Shown here: one piece after another, positions 9,436 through 19,625 of the stretch
How the letters are laid out: every line of letters begins with the position of its first letter
How positions within the stretch are numbered: the stretch's first letter is position 1
From: Filobasidium wieringae
Lineage: Eukaryota > Basidiomycota > Tremellomycetes > Filobasidiales > Filobasidiaceae
Direction: 5' to 3'
Assembly (NCBI GenBank): GCA_001600055.1
Contig: BCIV01000008.1
Span: 890,384-954,383, forward strand
DNA length: 64,000 bases
Notes under the pieces: model-generated
Database searches by the model: none
What the model was told of the DNA's origin: nothing
The model's input: only the letters and a program-made list of their open reading frames with translations
Made by a program: the position numbers and the translations under genes

Positions 9436-10814
9436 ATGGAGCTGGCTAAAATAATGCCCATAACCCCACAGGTGGAAGGTGAGTCCTTTCGTTGATCGGT
9501 GTTGGCAGGCATGACCGAGCTGATCGCTTTGAGAATAGATGCTGTCGTATCCTTTCATATCAAGTATGCGGATGCTCTTCCCCGCTCCCTAGCTCGACAC
9601 TTCAATATTATCCATACTAAGGAAACTCTTCCAGAGGAATTGCAGGAAGAATCCAAATTAACCATTAAGCAAAAGGAGCTCAAAGAGATAGAGCAATTAC
9701 GATTTTCGTCCACTCTACGACGTCTATCGAAAGCTCGCCAGGTCTCTGAACTACAGACCAAGCACTATCAAGAACAAATAAGACGTGGAGAAGAAGAGCT
9801 TCGTCTGGAGCAACAAGCGTTACAAGAAGAACGTGAACGTCTGGTAGAGCAAGAGCAAATTCAGGCCAGCTATGACAAGGTCATGGATAAGCTAAAGGAG
9901 TTGTCAAGTAGACCGAAGCAAAGAACGGAATTAGACCAGTGAGCCACTCTTTCACAGGCCTATGTTACGACTGACGCAGATGTGCTGACCGAATCCCTAT
10001 TATCTGAACCAGACTCATCGAGTCAGCTCGCACTGAAATCGCCGAGCTCGAACAAAAACAAGCAGCTTATGTGGCCGAGGAGGAAGCTAGACGTACAGCG
10101 TTTACAGCGTTAGAAGCCTCGCTACATCATCTTCTGTCGATTCCCAAAGTAGACCCCGAACGGGATCCCAAGGAATTATTGGTGAAACCGAAGCCAATCG
10201 CTTCAGCCGGACCGTCCACCGACTTGAGCCGGGCAGCCAGTCCAGCAATCAATACAAAGTCGGACTCTTTAGCTGCTGAGCATTCTTTAGGCTCAGTGGA
10301 GAAAAGAGCGCTCGACCCTAAAGCTGCAGTATTCACCCCGACTGTCGTCGCACCGGTCACATCAGTTCCCCCAGCGAACACAGCACCCCCTCTGAACCGA
10401 TCAAAATCGTCCGCACCAGCCAAGACCAAGTCCATCCCTGGTCTGCCGAGTCGACCCGCTGGTTCTTACAAAGACGTACCTCTATCGGTGGGGGGAAAAC
10501 ATGGACCTGTCGGCAGTATGACAGGGACTACTAGTGCACCTGTCTCCCGTTCCGGTACACCTTTGGGTCGACAAGAATCGAACAGAAGCTCAGGTAATGC
10601 AAGAGCAAGAGAAAGGACACCTCCTGCGGGCCGAAATAACAGTCGGGCTACCACTCGCAATATGTCAACGAAAGATAAGGATAAGGAGGACGGGGAGATG
10701 TCGGATCGAGAAGAGGGAGGTTCAGCGGTAAATGGACCTCGTGGAGGACTCAAGCGGACAAGGGGAAAAGAGGAGGATGATAATGCGAAGCGACGGAGGA
10801 CGGCAGGAGCGTAG
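9436..10814 (+). CDS. THO complex subunit 7-like protein
   Basis: THO couples transcription to mRNA export in the nucleus; THOC7 is its coiled-coil subunit. Model exons: 9436-9478, 9509-9938, 10013-10814 (424 residues). Residues about 50-200 form a long charged coiled coil. The segment SYDKVMDKLKEL...RTELDQLIESARTEIAEL resembles the THOC7 core (Tyr-Asp, then a Pro/Arg break and a second helix). The remaining ~220 residues are a disordered Ser/Pro/Thr tail ending in a basic KRTRGKEE...KRRR patch. The family is normally ~200-230 residues, so the tail is an extension. The first intron would be only 30 bp, so the first exon is doubtful. Similarity is at the level of pattern; another nuclear coiled-coil protein is possible. 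Confidence 0.6.
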
Positions 10815-11057
10815 CTTTACGAACGAACTGTTGATCACAATATCGAATATGTACCGAGTTGCGGACACTTGGAATTGGAAGGTTTTTTGGTTATGATCTT
10901 TTTGAGGATTTTACCCTCCTTCGACACGTCGAGTACAGTTCATAGAATCGCTAACTAGAGAACCGATTCCTAATCAGAGTCGTGAAGAGTTGTATCAGCC
11001 AGGCGGATTATTGATAACACGTCCCGTCGACAAGCGATAAAATAATCATACAAGGGT

Positions 11058-11569
11058 TTATTTTTTGAAAGAACGGCGGTCACCCTGTCGGGCTTTCTTC
11101 GCCTTCTTGGGAATCTTTGATTCCCTCAGAACGTCAATCACGATGTCAGCCAACCCGCCGACAATTTCCTCCTCCTTCTTTCTTTCCTCCTCCCGCTTCT
11201 CCTCCTCCCTCTTCTCCTCCTCCTTCTTCATGACGGCNNNNNNNNNNNNNNNNNNNNNNNNNNNNNNNNNNNNNNNNNNNNNNNNNNNNNNNNNNNNNNN
11301 NNNNNNNNNNNNNNNNNNNNNNNNNNNNNNNNNNNNNTGTCAGCCAACCCGCCGACAATTTCCTCCTCCTTCTTTCTTTCCTCCTCCCGCTTCTCCTCCT
11401 CCCTCTTCTCCTCCTCCTTCTTCATGACGGCCGCAGCCGCTTCCTCCTTCTCCTGTTTCGCAATCAACGCCGCAGCGTCGAGTAACTGCTGGACGCAGTT
11501 ATGGTAGAACTCCTCGGAGTAATCCTCCCGTAGTTCATCAGAGATCTGCAATCGATCACCCTGAGGCAT
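11058..11569 (-). CDS. Glu/Lys-rich lineage-specific protein, copy 1 (interrupted by an artificial gap)
   Basis: Minus-strand frame from ATG 11569-11567 to TAA at 11058. Removing the 100-N gap plus one of the two identical 94-bp flanks leaves 318 nt, or 105 codons, in one frame. That reading matches copy 2 (27709-28017) nearly throughout. Segments: acidic N-terminus (DELREDYSEEFYHNC), a helix with LLDAAALIAKQEKEEAAAAV, a repetitive KKEEEKREEE coil, then IVGGLADIVIDVLRESKIPKK and a basic tail. No family recognised. The shared block starts right after a CCTCAG that could be a splice acceptor, so this may be a last exon with an unseen upstream exon. Confidence 0.6.
11238..11337. other. 100-N scaffold gap, probably artificial
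   Basis: Exactly 100 N, the usual placeholder for a gap of unknown size. The 94 bases to its left (11144-11237) are identical to the 94 to its right (11338-11431), so the two contigs overlap and nothing is missing. Confidence 0.9.
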
Positions 11570-11571
11570 TG

Positions 11572-11900
11572 GCTATCTATTGTGTCCGTCTCCGTACATA
11601 GGATTCGCCGTCCGGGATTTACGTCAAGAGGTCGGGAGATCGGGAGATAGTGTTGTCGATCTTCGGGCGGATCATCGTTTGAACTGTCACCACGGTGGCA
11701 TTCTATTCTCCGATCAAACCTTCTTTCGAGTCCTTCTGCCTCTCAGGAGACATACCGTCGACGAGACGTCGACGTGTGATCGCAATTCACGATTCAATGA
11801 CAATAGCTACAGATTATTCTCGGGTTACAACCGCATGCTTGTCCTAATTCACGTAGATTCTCCTGCCTCTTCCCCTATCCGACATCCGAACTTCAAGAAC
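11572..11900. other. Intergenic between the Glu/Lys-rich gene and alanine aminotransferase
   Basis: No gene supported. It contains the 5' side of the Glu/Lys-rich gene and the 3' flank of the aminotransferase, both on the minus strand. Confidence 0.5.
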
Positions 11901-13888
11901 CTAAGCGTACTTGTTCATGAAATCCTTGTGGAACGTTTCGATCTTGGCGACATAGTCCTCCACCCCTGGGCAGAGAGCGGTCACTCTCAAATGATAAGTC
12001 CCGTGCTTCTGACCGAACCCCGATCCAGCGACCGCACAGATTCCCGTAGCATCTACCAAATCCGAGTCGTCGATCAGTCTCGGTCGATCGGAATCCCCAC
12101 ATTCAGAACGTACCTAACAAGTCCAAAGCGTACATCACGTCCGCCTCCTTTCCTCTCCTCTCCGCCTCGGCCTTGGCCTTGTCCGGCATCTCGATGGAAG
12201 GGAAAAGGTACATGGCCCCCTCTGCTTTCTGACAGCTCATGCCTTCCAGCGCGTTGAATCGTTCAGACATGTAGGCCGATCGATCTAATAGCGATTGATG
12301 CGTTATGGAAGTTTCTTCTTCGTATTGCTTGTAAGAAGGTTCACCGGGTTTAGGTGGGTCCACTAGGAGATCTACACCGACCTGACGAGTGATGAGGAAG
12401 GTGGGTTTGAGCGTTCTGTATCTAGTCTGACGGTGGGACGACGGGGCGGACTCACTTGACCGGTAACGGGCGGACAGAGCGAGATACTGGCCATCTTGTA
12501 GATCTGATCTACCACTTGTTCATCTATATTGACCAATTCGTAATACCCTCCTCTTCTCCCACACTCCCCGCTGACTCCCTTACTGAGCGAATGGAACGAT
12601 ACCAATTCCACCACCCCGGGTTCGATCACCGATCCTTCCTCTTCCATCTGTCTCAGCACCTTTTTGAAGGAGACGAAAGGTTTACGATCGGGGTAATAGA
12701 TGTTGGTTTGGTAGACCTCGTCCGCCATGAGGACCAAGCCGTGATCGTAACAAAGCCTGACGATCTCCCTCATCTCCGCCTCCTCCAGACAACCACCGGT
12801 AGGGTTACCAGGGTTGATGATGACTACCGCTTTCAACGTCGTCCCCTCCTGCTGACCCTTGGCGATCGCAGCCTCCAAAACCTCCAAGGGCAAACCCCAA
12901 CCCTTCCCCTCGTCCAACTCGTACCCCACCGCCTTGCATCCCAACGCAGCGAGCGTGGCGGTATAAAGAGGATACTGGGGAATAGGGATCAAGACCCCTT
13001 CGTCCGGTCTCAACGCGACCCCCATGATCTGAGCCACCCCGGCAGAAGCTCCGGCAGTGAGGAAGATGGATTCGTCATCCGCCGGATAACCGTCACGTTT
13101 TTCCAGATAGGCGGCGACTCGCGAACGAATGGGTTTGATCCCCTTGGAATGAGTGTAGGCTCCTACGGAGCCGATCTCCGAATGCAGCTTTTGGGCTCGG
13201 GCGATGGTATCGGATGGGTAGATTTGAGGGGTCAGTGGGTGGTCGAGGAGGTCGGGGTATTCTAGGAGAGAGATTACCTGGAAGTCAGGGCAAGGTGGAT
13301 CGAGTCAGTCCTAGTACTTGAGTCAGGTATACGTGATGAGAAAGAGCGAGAGAACGATCAGGACAGTATGCCTCGTCCTCCTATTGTGGTCGAAAGATCT
13401 CGTATTCTAGTTTCTCTACTTGAGAACTGTCCGATCGGATCATTCGTCCTCCCGATCGACATCTACCGTCGCAGCAATATCCACTTCTTCGACCTGTCCA
13501 TCTTGTCCGATTCATCGATTCATCAGAAAAGAATCAAACTCACCTGTCTCCAAAACGTGATCGGTTTCTGATCCAGACCCTTCTGCTGAGGATTCCCGAT
13601 ATTAGCCGTGACGACCTTGTCAAAGCCCAAACCGTCCGTCTCGCCCTTTGCGATCTTTTGCTGATACACGTCCGCCTTGGTTGCGAGTTCTCCTCTGACG
13701 GCGTACTCGACGTCCTTGACGTTCTGGTGGATCGTGTTGAGTGATAGAGCTTTGACGCCTCTACCGGGTTTGGTCCGTTGTTGAGGTGGGGTTGGGGGTG
13801 GAGTGAGCATGTTTGAGATGGTCGGGGTTGTGTGGATTGAGCGTGTTAATAGAGATGTGGGGAGTCGGAGGAGATGACGGTTGATCAT
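11901..13888 (-). CDS. ALT1: Alanine aminotransferase (glutamate-pyruvate transaminase)
   Basis: A PLP enzyme that interconverts alanine plus 2-oxoglutarate with pyruvate plus glutamate. Four exons (13888-13544, 13277-12456, 12381-12114, 12052-11901) give 528 residues, in phase, close to the family length. The N-terminus (MINRHLLRLPTSLLTRSIHTT) is rich in Arg/Ser/Leu without acids, so a mitochondrial presequence is likely. MLTPPPT at residue 27 could be an internal start for a cytosolic form. Fold type I marks: GNPQQKGLDQKPITFWRQ, INPGNPTGG, ADEVYQTN, and the PLP lysine in SFHSLSKGVSGECGRRGGY (around residue 348). PKPGEPSY and the C-terminal ATGICAVAGSGFGQ are also ALT signatures. Long antisense frames here are shadows. 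Confidence 0.95.
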
Positions 13889-14983
13889 GTTTGAAGAGGG
13901 AACGATCGATAGGGTTTGCTTGGGGGAAAGAGGAGAGTGAGCCTGTGTGTGTGTACGTCTGTCACTGAGAGAGCGAGCGATACTACGCCGAGCTGAGCGA
14001 GTTATCGGACCGGACGACGGTTGATCGAGTCAAATGGCGGAGAACGCAGAGGGAAGTAATCGAGGATGACTAGTGCGCGTGACCGTGAGAAATCGGGCCA
14101 GAGACGTCACTGATAACGGTGGACGGTGGACAGTGGGTAGGTGGGTGAGTGGTAGTAGACGTAGTAGAGTGGGTCGAAGTAGGTCGAGTAGGTCGATGCA
14201 AGGTAAGGTCGAGGTAAGAGAGTGAATATATGAAGCTACGACAGCCAAAGGCAGTCAAGAACATCTCGTTCACGTGATCGCAGATCATCCTCGACAATCA
14301 TTCTTCCCGCAGTTCACGGGTTTCATCGGGTTTCATCCTGCTCGATGACTGAAACATCATCGTTCGAGGCAGGAACAGGCGAGCGATCTTACTTCTCAAT
14401 ACAGTCCACATAGGCTCAGACGTACATGGCAGCTCGTCGATCCATGAGTCTTCTCGCACGAAGCTCAAGTAGAACACCGACCTTCATACAATCGACCGAG
14501 CAATCATACGATGCCCGAGACGCCCGATTTCATCACCATCTAGTATCACGTCGTTATTGTTCCACTTGAAACGTTGCAAGGTAACAGGGTGGAAGGTCAT
14601 ACCAGCAATGAAATACATAGCCAAATGCATGGTATGATTGAAATCTCAAGACAAGTGGTAGTGAGATCAGAAGCATATCAGCTCTTGACCACTCCCCTAT
14701 GATGCTTGGAACAGCGTTGTTGGGCTTAGATTCTCCCATGTCGAGGCCTCTTAGCTTGAAATCTCTTGTTGGAAAGTGCAAGCGATCACACTCAACTTCG
14801 AAACTCGTTCGGTTTCGTTCCTGTTTCGTGGCCCTCATTCAAACAGGTTGGTAGCAGAACGATGGAGAAGCCAGTAAGGAGGCAAGTAGAAGAAACATGT
14901 TCATTATACCGAACAAAACAGTTGATATAGCTAAAAAGAGTACGACCTCAACGATCCTATTCTCGAATCCCATGAGCAAGTGA
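13889..14983. other. Intergenic, no gene recognised
   Basis: About 1.1 kb upstream of alanine aminotransferase and downstream of the TMEM14 gene. The ALT-proximal part has GTGTGTGT and a GTAGGTCGAGTAGG-type short-period tract (14140-14210). Open frames here look like low-complexity or chance frames. Confidence 0.5.
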
Positions 14984-16102
14984 TCACATCAACCTCCTTC
15001 CGTATCGGAACGCCATGATGAGGGAGGTGACCTGTGCGTATAATGTCAAGGCGAGGGAACATCAGTTCCATCTCTCTCATCGTCATCGAAGACGGGTCTG
15101 AAGGAGAGACTTACGGCGACTGAGATTGTGGTCGAGTATCGCAAGAAACACGGGCGTGAAGGAAGCAGAGGACTGCAGTTAGCGATATAGCTTTCGATTA
15201 TGATTGCGACGCGAGAATGATTGGGAGGTGAAGGCGCAATATTGTTCTCTGCGGGCCGTACTTCTCGATGAAGACCAAGTCGTTCTCCTCTCCCTCTGAC
15301 CTGACCGGCCGAAACCTCATACCTAAGCCCAACGATACGCGATCCCAAACCCATCCCCTCCCCATCCCCCGCCGTTGCAATCCGAGCCCGACCACTCACC
15401 CATCCCAGCAGGCATCATCTTCCCACTCCTAGCGAATCTCCTCCCCATGACGATCGTCAGTAACATCGTCGTCGCCAGGGAAACACGGACGTCGTTTGGG
15501 TTTTGGGTGTTTAGCTGTGGTGTGTACGGGAATTGCCAAAACGTAGGAGACAGCGTGGATGGGAGAGGAGGAAGTGTCAGATCAGATAAGAGGCATGGAC
15601 GTTGACGATGAGGACGAAGATGGACTCACGTAGGCTCCGTAAGCTAGGAAGAGGGCGGAGATGATTCCCGCTCTGATTCGGGTTTGTATGTTCGGATTCG
15701 TGCGATATCGTTTCGTAATCGTATAGAGTAACGATCGTTTTAACACATATAGTAATATTATAGTAGAAGAGAATAAGGGAACGTGTGATCGTCTTGAGCT
15801 TAGGAGATGTTCGTCTGGAACTCAAGAGGACTTACACGAGCGAAGCGATGGATCTCTTCTTGATGAAACCCATCAGGCCTATCAAACCGAGTATGGATCA
15901 GTATCCCCGACCAGGTTCCTCCACCTCATACTTTTGAGAAAGCACTACTGACCCCCCTGAGCTATGAAAGCGGCAAAGATATACCCTGTATGATACAAGC
16001 AGACGACCATGAGCACGGGGAAGGACGGGATAAGCTGGAGATGATATTAGAGGACGAACCTGGGTAATCGACATATGTTCTTGAACCTATGATCGTGGAC
16101 AT
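14984..16102 (-). CDS. TMEM14 family membrane protein, seven exons
   Basis: TMEM14/UPF0136 proteins are small four-helix membrane proteins, in animals linked to mitochondrial or ER membranes. Exons 16102-16060, 15985-15953, 15878-15836, 15672-15630, 15514-15400, 15119-15115 and 15031-14984 give 109 residues, typical for the family. Hallmarks: YIFAAFIAQGG, LMGFIKKRSIASLVAG, ALFLAYGAY, MGRRFARSGKMMPAGM and a final SLIMAFRYGRR. The sixth exon is only 5 nt. It was inferred because the conserved MPAG(M)VA-x-x-SL passage stays in frame only if TCGCC, which sits between a CTCAG acceptor and a GTAAGT donor, is included. The preceding intron (~280 bp) is far longer than its neighbours. Confidence 0.85.
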
Positions 16103-17329
16103 CTTGATCTCTTCCTCGCTCGTTTTCTTGATGCTGGCTCTAGTGGTGATCTGTACGTATCACCTACCAGAAACAGGACGGCTGGTTGAGATGTACCCCG
16201 AGCATTACTCAGAACTACCGGGAATGGATATGCATTCTCGCGATTTCCCCTCGAAATATGCGTCATCGCTCCTGGCCTATCAAGAAACTCTCGCGGGGCC
16301 CCGCAAGACTCGGTCAATTTTTCCTATTCTCCCGTTCGATCGACGTCCTTCTTCTTCAGCTTCATCAGCCGCTGCAACGATTTTCAGCGAAGAAAGAGTC
16401 ACTCACTCTTATTGAGCATGAGAAGAGTTAATAACGGGGGTCTCCTTGACCGGCAGGGTCAGATCAGCGATGTTCAACAAAATATCAATCGCCTGAATCC
16501 GAATATCGCTTGAGCCGTCATATCTCCCTTCTTGAAATTACATCCCGGACGTGACCGGTGGCGTACGGATAGTTACCCAGAGTACGAACCTTTGCGAAGT
16601 AAACGAATTAAAACTTGGCCTTGGGACACAGGACGGTTGAAGGCAATGCTGTACAACAACCCCCAATGCGAATGTTGCAGTGCATCATCTTCGTCAATGC
16701 GAAACTAGTACCCCATCTGAAGCTGGTATTCGAGGTAGGCAATGCGAGAGAAAAACACCGGGCAGGTTGTTGTGAGCCTTTCCGCCCTCGGCGAGTTTTA
16801 TTTCGAGCCATAGCTGTGTCGTTTGCCAAGATTTAGCGCGAAGTGGACCGAGGTCGTTTCTATTTCTAGCGGTCGACCGGAAGTATCATCCCCCTCCTCC
16901 AGGTGATCTACAGATCTACGCTCTGATTTCGAGGTAGACAACGGGTCCGAGGTCTGGTACCAGTTGAACGTTGTCCTCCCGAGGTGACTATTTCCTGCCG
17001 AGCACCGCATCGGATCCTCTCAAGAGAGTCATCGCATCAACAAAACATCACACATGGGCGATACCCAAACTCACAGCTGGGAGCTAGGGATCAATACTAA
17101 ACTGTCGAGGGGAATTGATTGTATAGCCAGCGAAGAACCAGACTGTGTATATATATTCATACTCTATCACAAGTATACCTACAGACACTCCTTCTCTTTC
17201 TTCCGGTTCGATCATCCTTCTTTCCACCGTTTCATAATTATCTCACCCACTCTACTACTCAACGCGAAACATCTACAAGCCCACGGCACTCAAACCTACG
17301 AATAAACAAACAACTACTTCTTGATCACG
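16103..17329. promoter_or_regulatory. Divergent promoter region between the TMEM14 gene and chitin deacetylase
   Basis: A 1.2-kb spacer between outward-facing genes. A TATATATT at 17148-17155 lies about 175 bp before the deacetylase start, followed by a pyrimidine-rich leader. No other gene is supported. Confidence 0.5.
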
Positions 17330-18915
17330 ATGATCGGAGCTCTACTACTTACCCCCATTGTTCTCCTGGGGACTCTGGCCGAGGCCCATATCGGTTGTGG
17401 CGGTCAAGAGATCGCCAAGCGTAACCCTTACATGGTCGCTGGGTCTGGAAAGTTTGGCAAGAGACAGTCGACCGGGTACGATAAAAACAATATGGGTGAG
17501 TCTCGCGCGGATTAGCGGCAACGCCTGAGTACTGATTCGAGCAATCGTATGGTTCGATAGACCCTCAGTCGGAATGCACGGGATATTCTTATCCTCCCGT
17601 CACTGAAGCTGCCTCTCAGTTCCCAGCCATTTGGCAGACCGCCCAGTTGGTCGCAGGCGATAACGAGGCGAGCACCTTGTATAACGCCATCAACGATCTG
17701 GTCACCAAAGAGCTGCCTGGAGTTGGACCCAAGGGAACTTTGAACGGCGATTTCTGTGAGCTTTGTCGATCTTTTGTGCATCGTGATATCCAACTGACTC
17801 TTCAGCTCCTTAACTTGATAGCCGGCTTCACTCCTACTTACAACACTTCCGACCCAGACTGTTGGTGGACTTATCGTCAATGCACCACTCCCAAGAACCC
17901 GTTGATCCCCGCAGACATTACTACCATCCCCGAACCCCTCTCGTACGGTATCGGATTCGACGATGGCCCCAACTGTAGTCACAACGCCTTCTACCAGTAT
18001 TTGCAGGACCAGAAAGTCAAGGCGACCATGTTCTACATCGGAAGCAATGTCATGGACTGGCCTCTGCAGGCGAAACGAGGTCTGGACGATGGACATGAGT
18101 TGGCAGTTCACACTTGGTCGCACCAGTGAGTCGCGCGTCACGAATTATCGAGCGGCGAAAAGAAAATCAGAATTGCTGACTCGTCGTGACGATCCAGGTA
18201 CTTGACTGCTATGACTAACGAACAAGTCTTTGCCGAGCTTTACTACACCCGTCAGGCCATCAAGCTCGTGACCGGCGTGACTCCCAAAGTCTGGCGACCT
18301 CCTTTCGGGGATATCGATAACCGAGTCCGATTGATCGCCAGTCAGCTCAACATGACTGCCATCCTTTGGGAAGAGGACTCGGAGGATTGGAGGATCAACA
18401 CCGGTACCCCTCCCGTCACTCAGGCACAGATCGATGCGAATTACCAATCCACCATCGATCACGCTAAGAACGGAAGTTTCGCTACCCGGGGAACAATCAT
18501 GTTGACGCACGAGCTCAACAACTTCACCATGTCCGAAGCTATCAAGTGGATTCCCACCTTGAAGGAGGTGTTTACTGGCGGACTCGTTCCTGTTGCTAGC
18601 GGAATGAACTGGACCACCCCTTACGTAGAGACCAACGTTACGTTCCCCTCGTACGGGCAGGCCATGGGACTTTCAGGATCCGACTCCACCTCCTCAGCTG
18701 TCTCCTCCGCCAGCGCGACAGGTTCCATGAGCTCTACTGGAACGGCCAGTGCCACCGCTTCTGACGCTTCGGCTAGCCAAACCGGTTCAGTCAAAGCCAG
18801 CGCCTCGGCTGCTGCCGCTGCGGCGACTACTTCCAAGGGCGCAGGAGAGAAGATCACCGTCAGCGCCGGTTGGGGATTGACGCTCGGAGTTGGAATCCTC
18901 GGGCTGATCTTGTAA
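17330..18915 (+). CDS. Chitin deacetylase, probably GPI-anchored
   Basis: A carbohydrate esterase family 4 enzyme that removes acetyl groups from cell-wall chitin to make chitosan. Exons 17330-17495, 17561-17755, 17822-18125 and 18198-18915 give 460 residues in phase. A signal peptide (MIGALLLTPIVLLGTLAEA) starts the protein, and RQST-type basic cleavage context follows. NodB-domain motifs appear in order: FDDGP, HTWSH (both metal histidines), RPPFGDIDN and LTHEL. Cysteines are present in the CWWTYRQC segment. The last ~100 residues are a Ser/Thr/Ala-rich stalk ending in a hydrophobic tail (WGLTLGVGILGLIL), as in GPI-anchored cryptococcal Cda proteins. ATG 17330 is chosen because it begins the signal peptide. 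Confidence 0.93.
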
Positions 18916-19136
18916 AGACAGTAGGATAGTTAGGAACTCGCTCTTACATGCAGTCACATACCTTCGAATGTTCGAATAGACCATCTCGCAAAGCGATTAC
19001 AAAGATGCCACGCTGCAAACACGATGATCCTTTACACCGATACCCAACAATAAGTTCCGATCGTCATGATCGGCTTACTAGTATATGTCGATCGTCGAGG
19101 CCAAACAACCGGCCGACACGTATCTCTTCCATTTCG

Positions 19137-19212
19137 ATCAACGCCGTAGCGTCGAGTAACTGGTGTACGCAGTTATGATAGAATTGTTCCGAGTATTCTT
19201 CCCCTGGTAGGG
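19137..19212 (-). pseudogene. Relic of the Glu/Lys-rich gene, copy 3
   Basis: Read on the minus strand this encodes EEYSEQFYHNCVHQLLDATALI, matching residues about 15-37 of copies 1 and 2 (YSEEFYHNCVQQLLDA). The rest of the gene is absent: downstream sequence diverges immediately after ALI. It ends 14 bases before dispersed repeat copy B, so the two may have moved together. With the repeat it fills most of the 710-bp gap between chitin deacetylase and NAF1. Confidence 0.75.
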
Positions 19213-19226
19213 TACTGCGATCAGTT

Positions 19227-19473
19227 CTCTATATCGGTAGTGTTTACAATGACGGCATATAGGGAAAGAACCATTTAGGTCCTTCCGGAGTGTCCAGTAA
19301 GACCTCCCGGTAAGGCTGGAAAATGGTCTTACGTGATTCTTCAATGGAAGAGACGGAGGTGGACATCTTTTAGCTTGTATGAAGTGAGAGTTTGAAGTGA
19401 GAGTGTATGAAGTATGAAGTAGCAAAGTAGTATGAAGCGATGGAGATTTGGGTGATGGGTGGTGGGTGATTGT
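19227..19473. repeat. Dispersed repeat, copy B
   Basis: Matches window positions 1-331, with a 70-80 base internal deletion relative to copy A. The first ~60 bases are identical. It lies between the Glu/Lys-gene relic and the NAF1 leader, in the same orientation as copy A. Confidence 0.8.
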
Positions 19474-19625
19474 GACGACAACGGGCTGATTACGTAATGC
19501 ACTTGCGAATATTTCAGACGAGCTAGGATCTCTGTCTCATGTAACCGCTGCTGCTTGTGAAGCTTCTGGCTTATGCTCTCCTTCTACTCTCCACACATAC
19601 ATACATACGCACATACGCATTCACA

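Noticed and set aside
11580..13265. Long plus-strand open frames (225 and 269 codons)
   Set aside because: They lie antisense to alanine aminotransferase, whose spliced frame has all catalytic motifs; the plus frames have no family features.
17512..18141. 209-codon minus-strand frame
   Set aside because: Antisense shadow of chitin deacetylase exons and introns.
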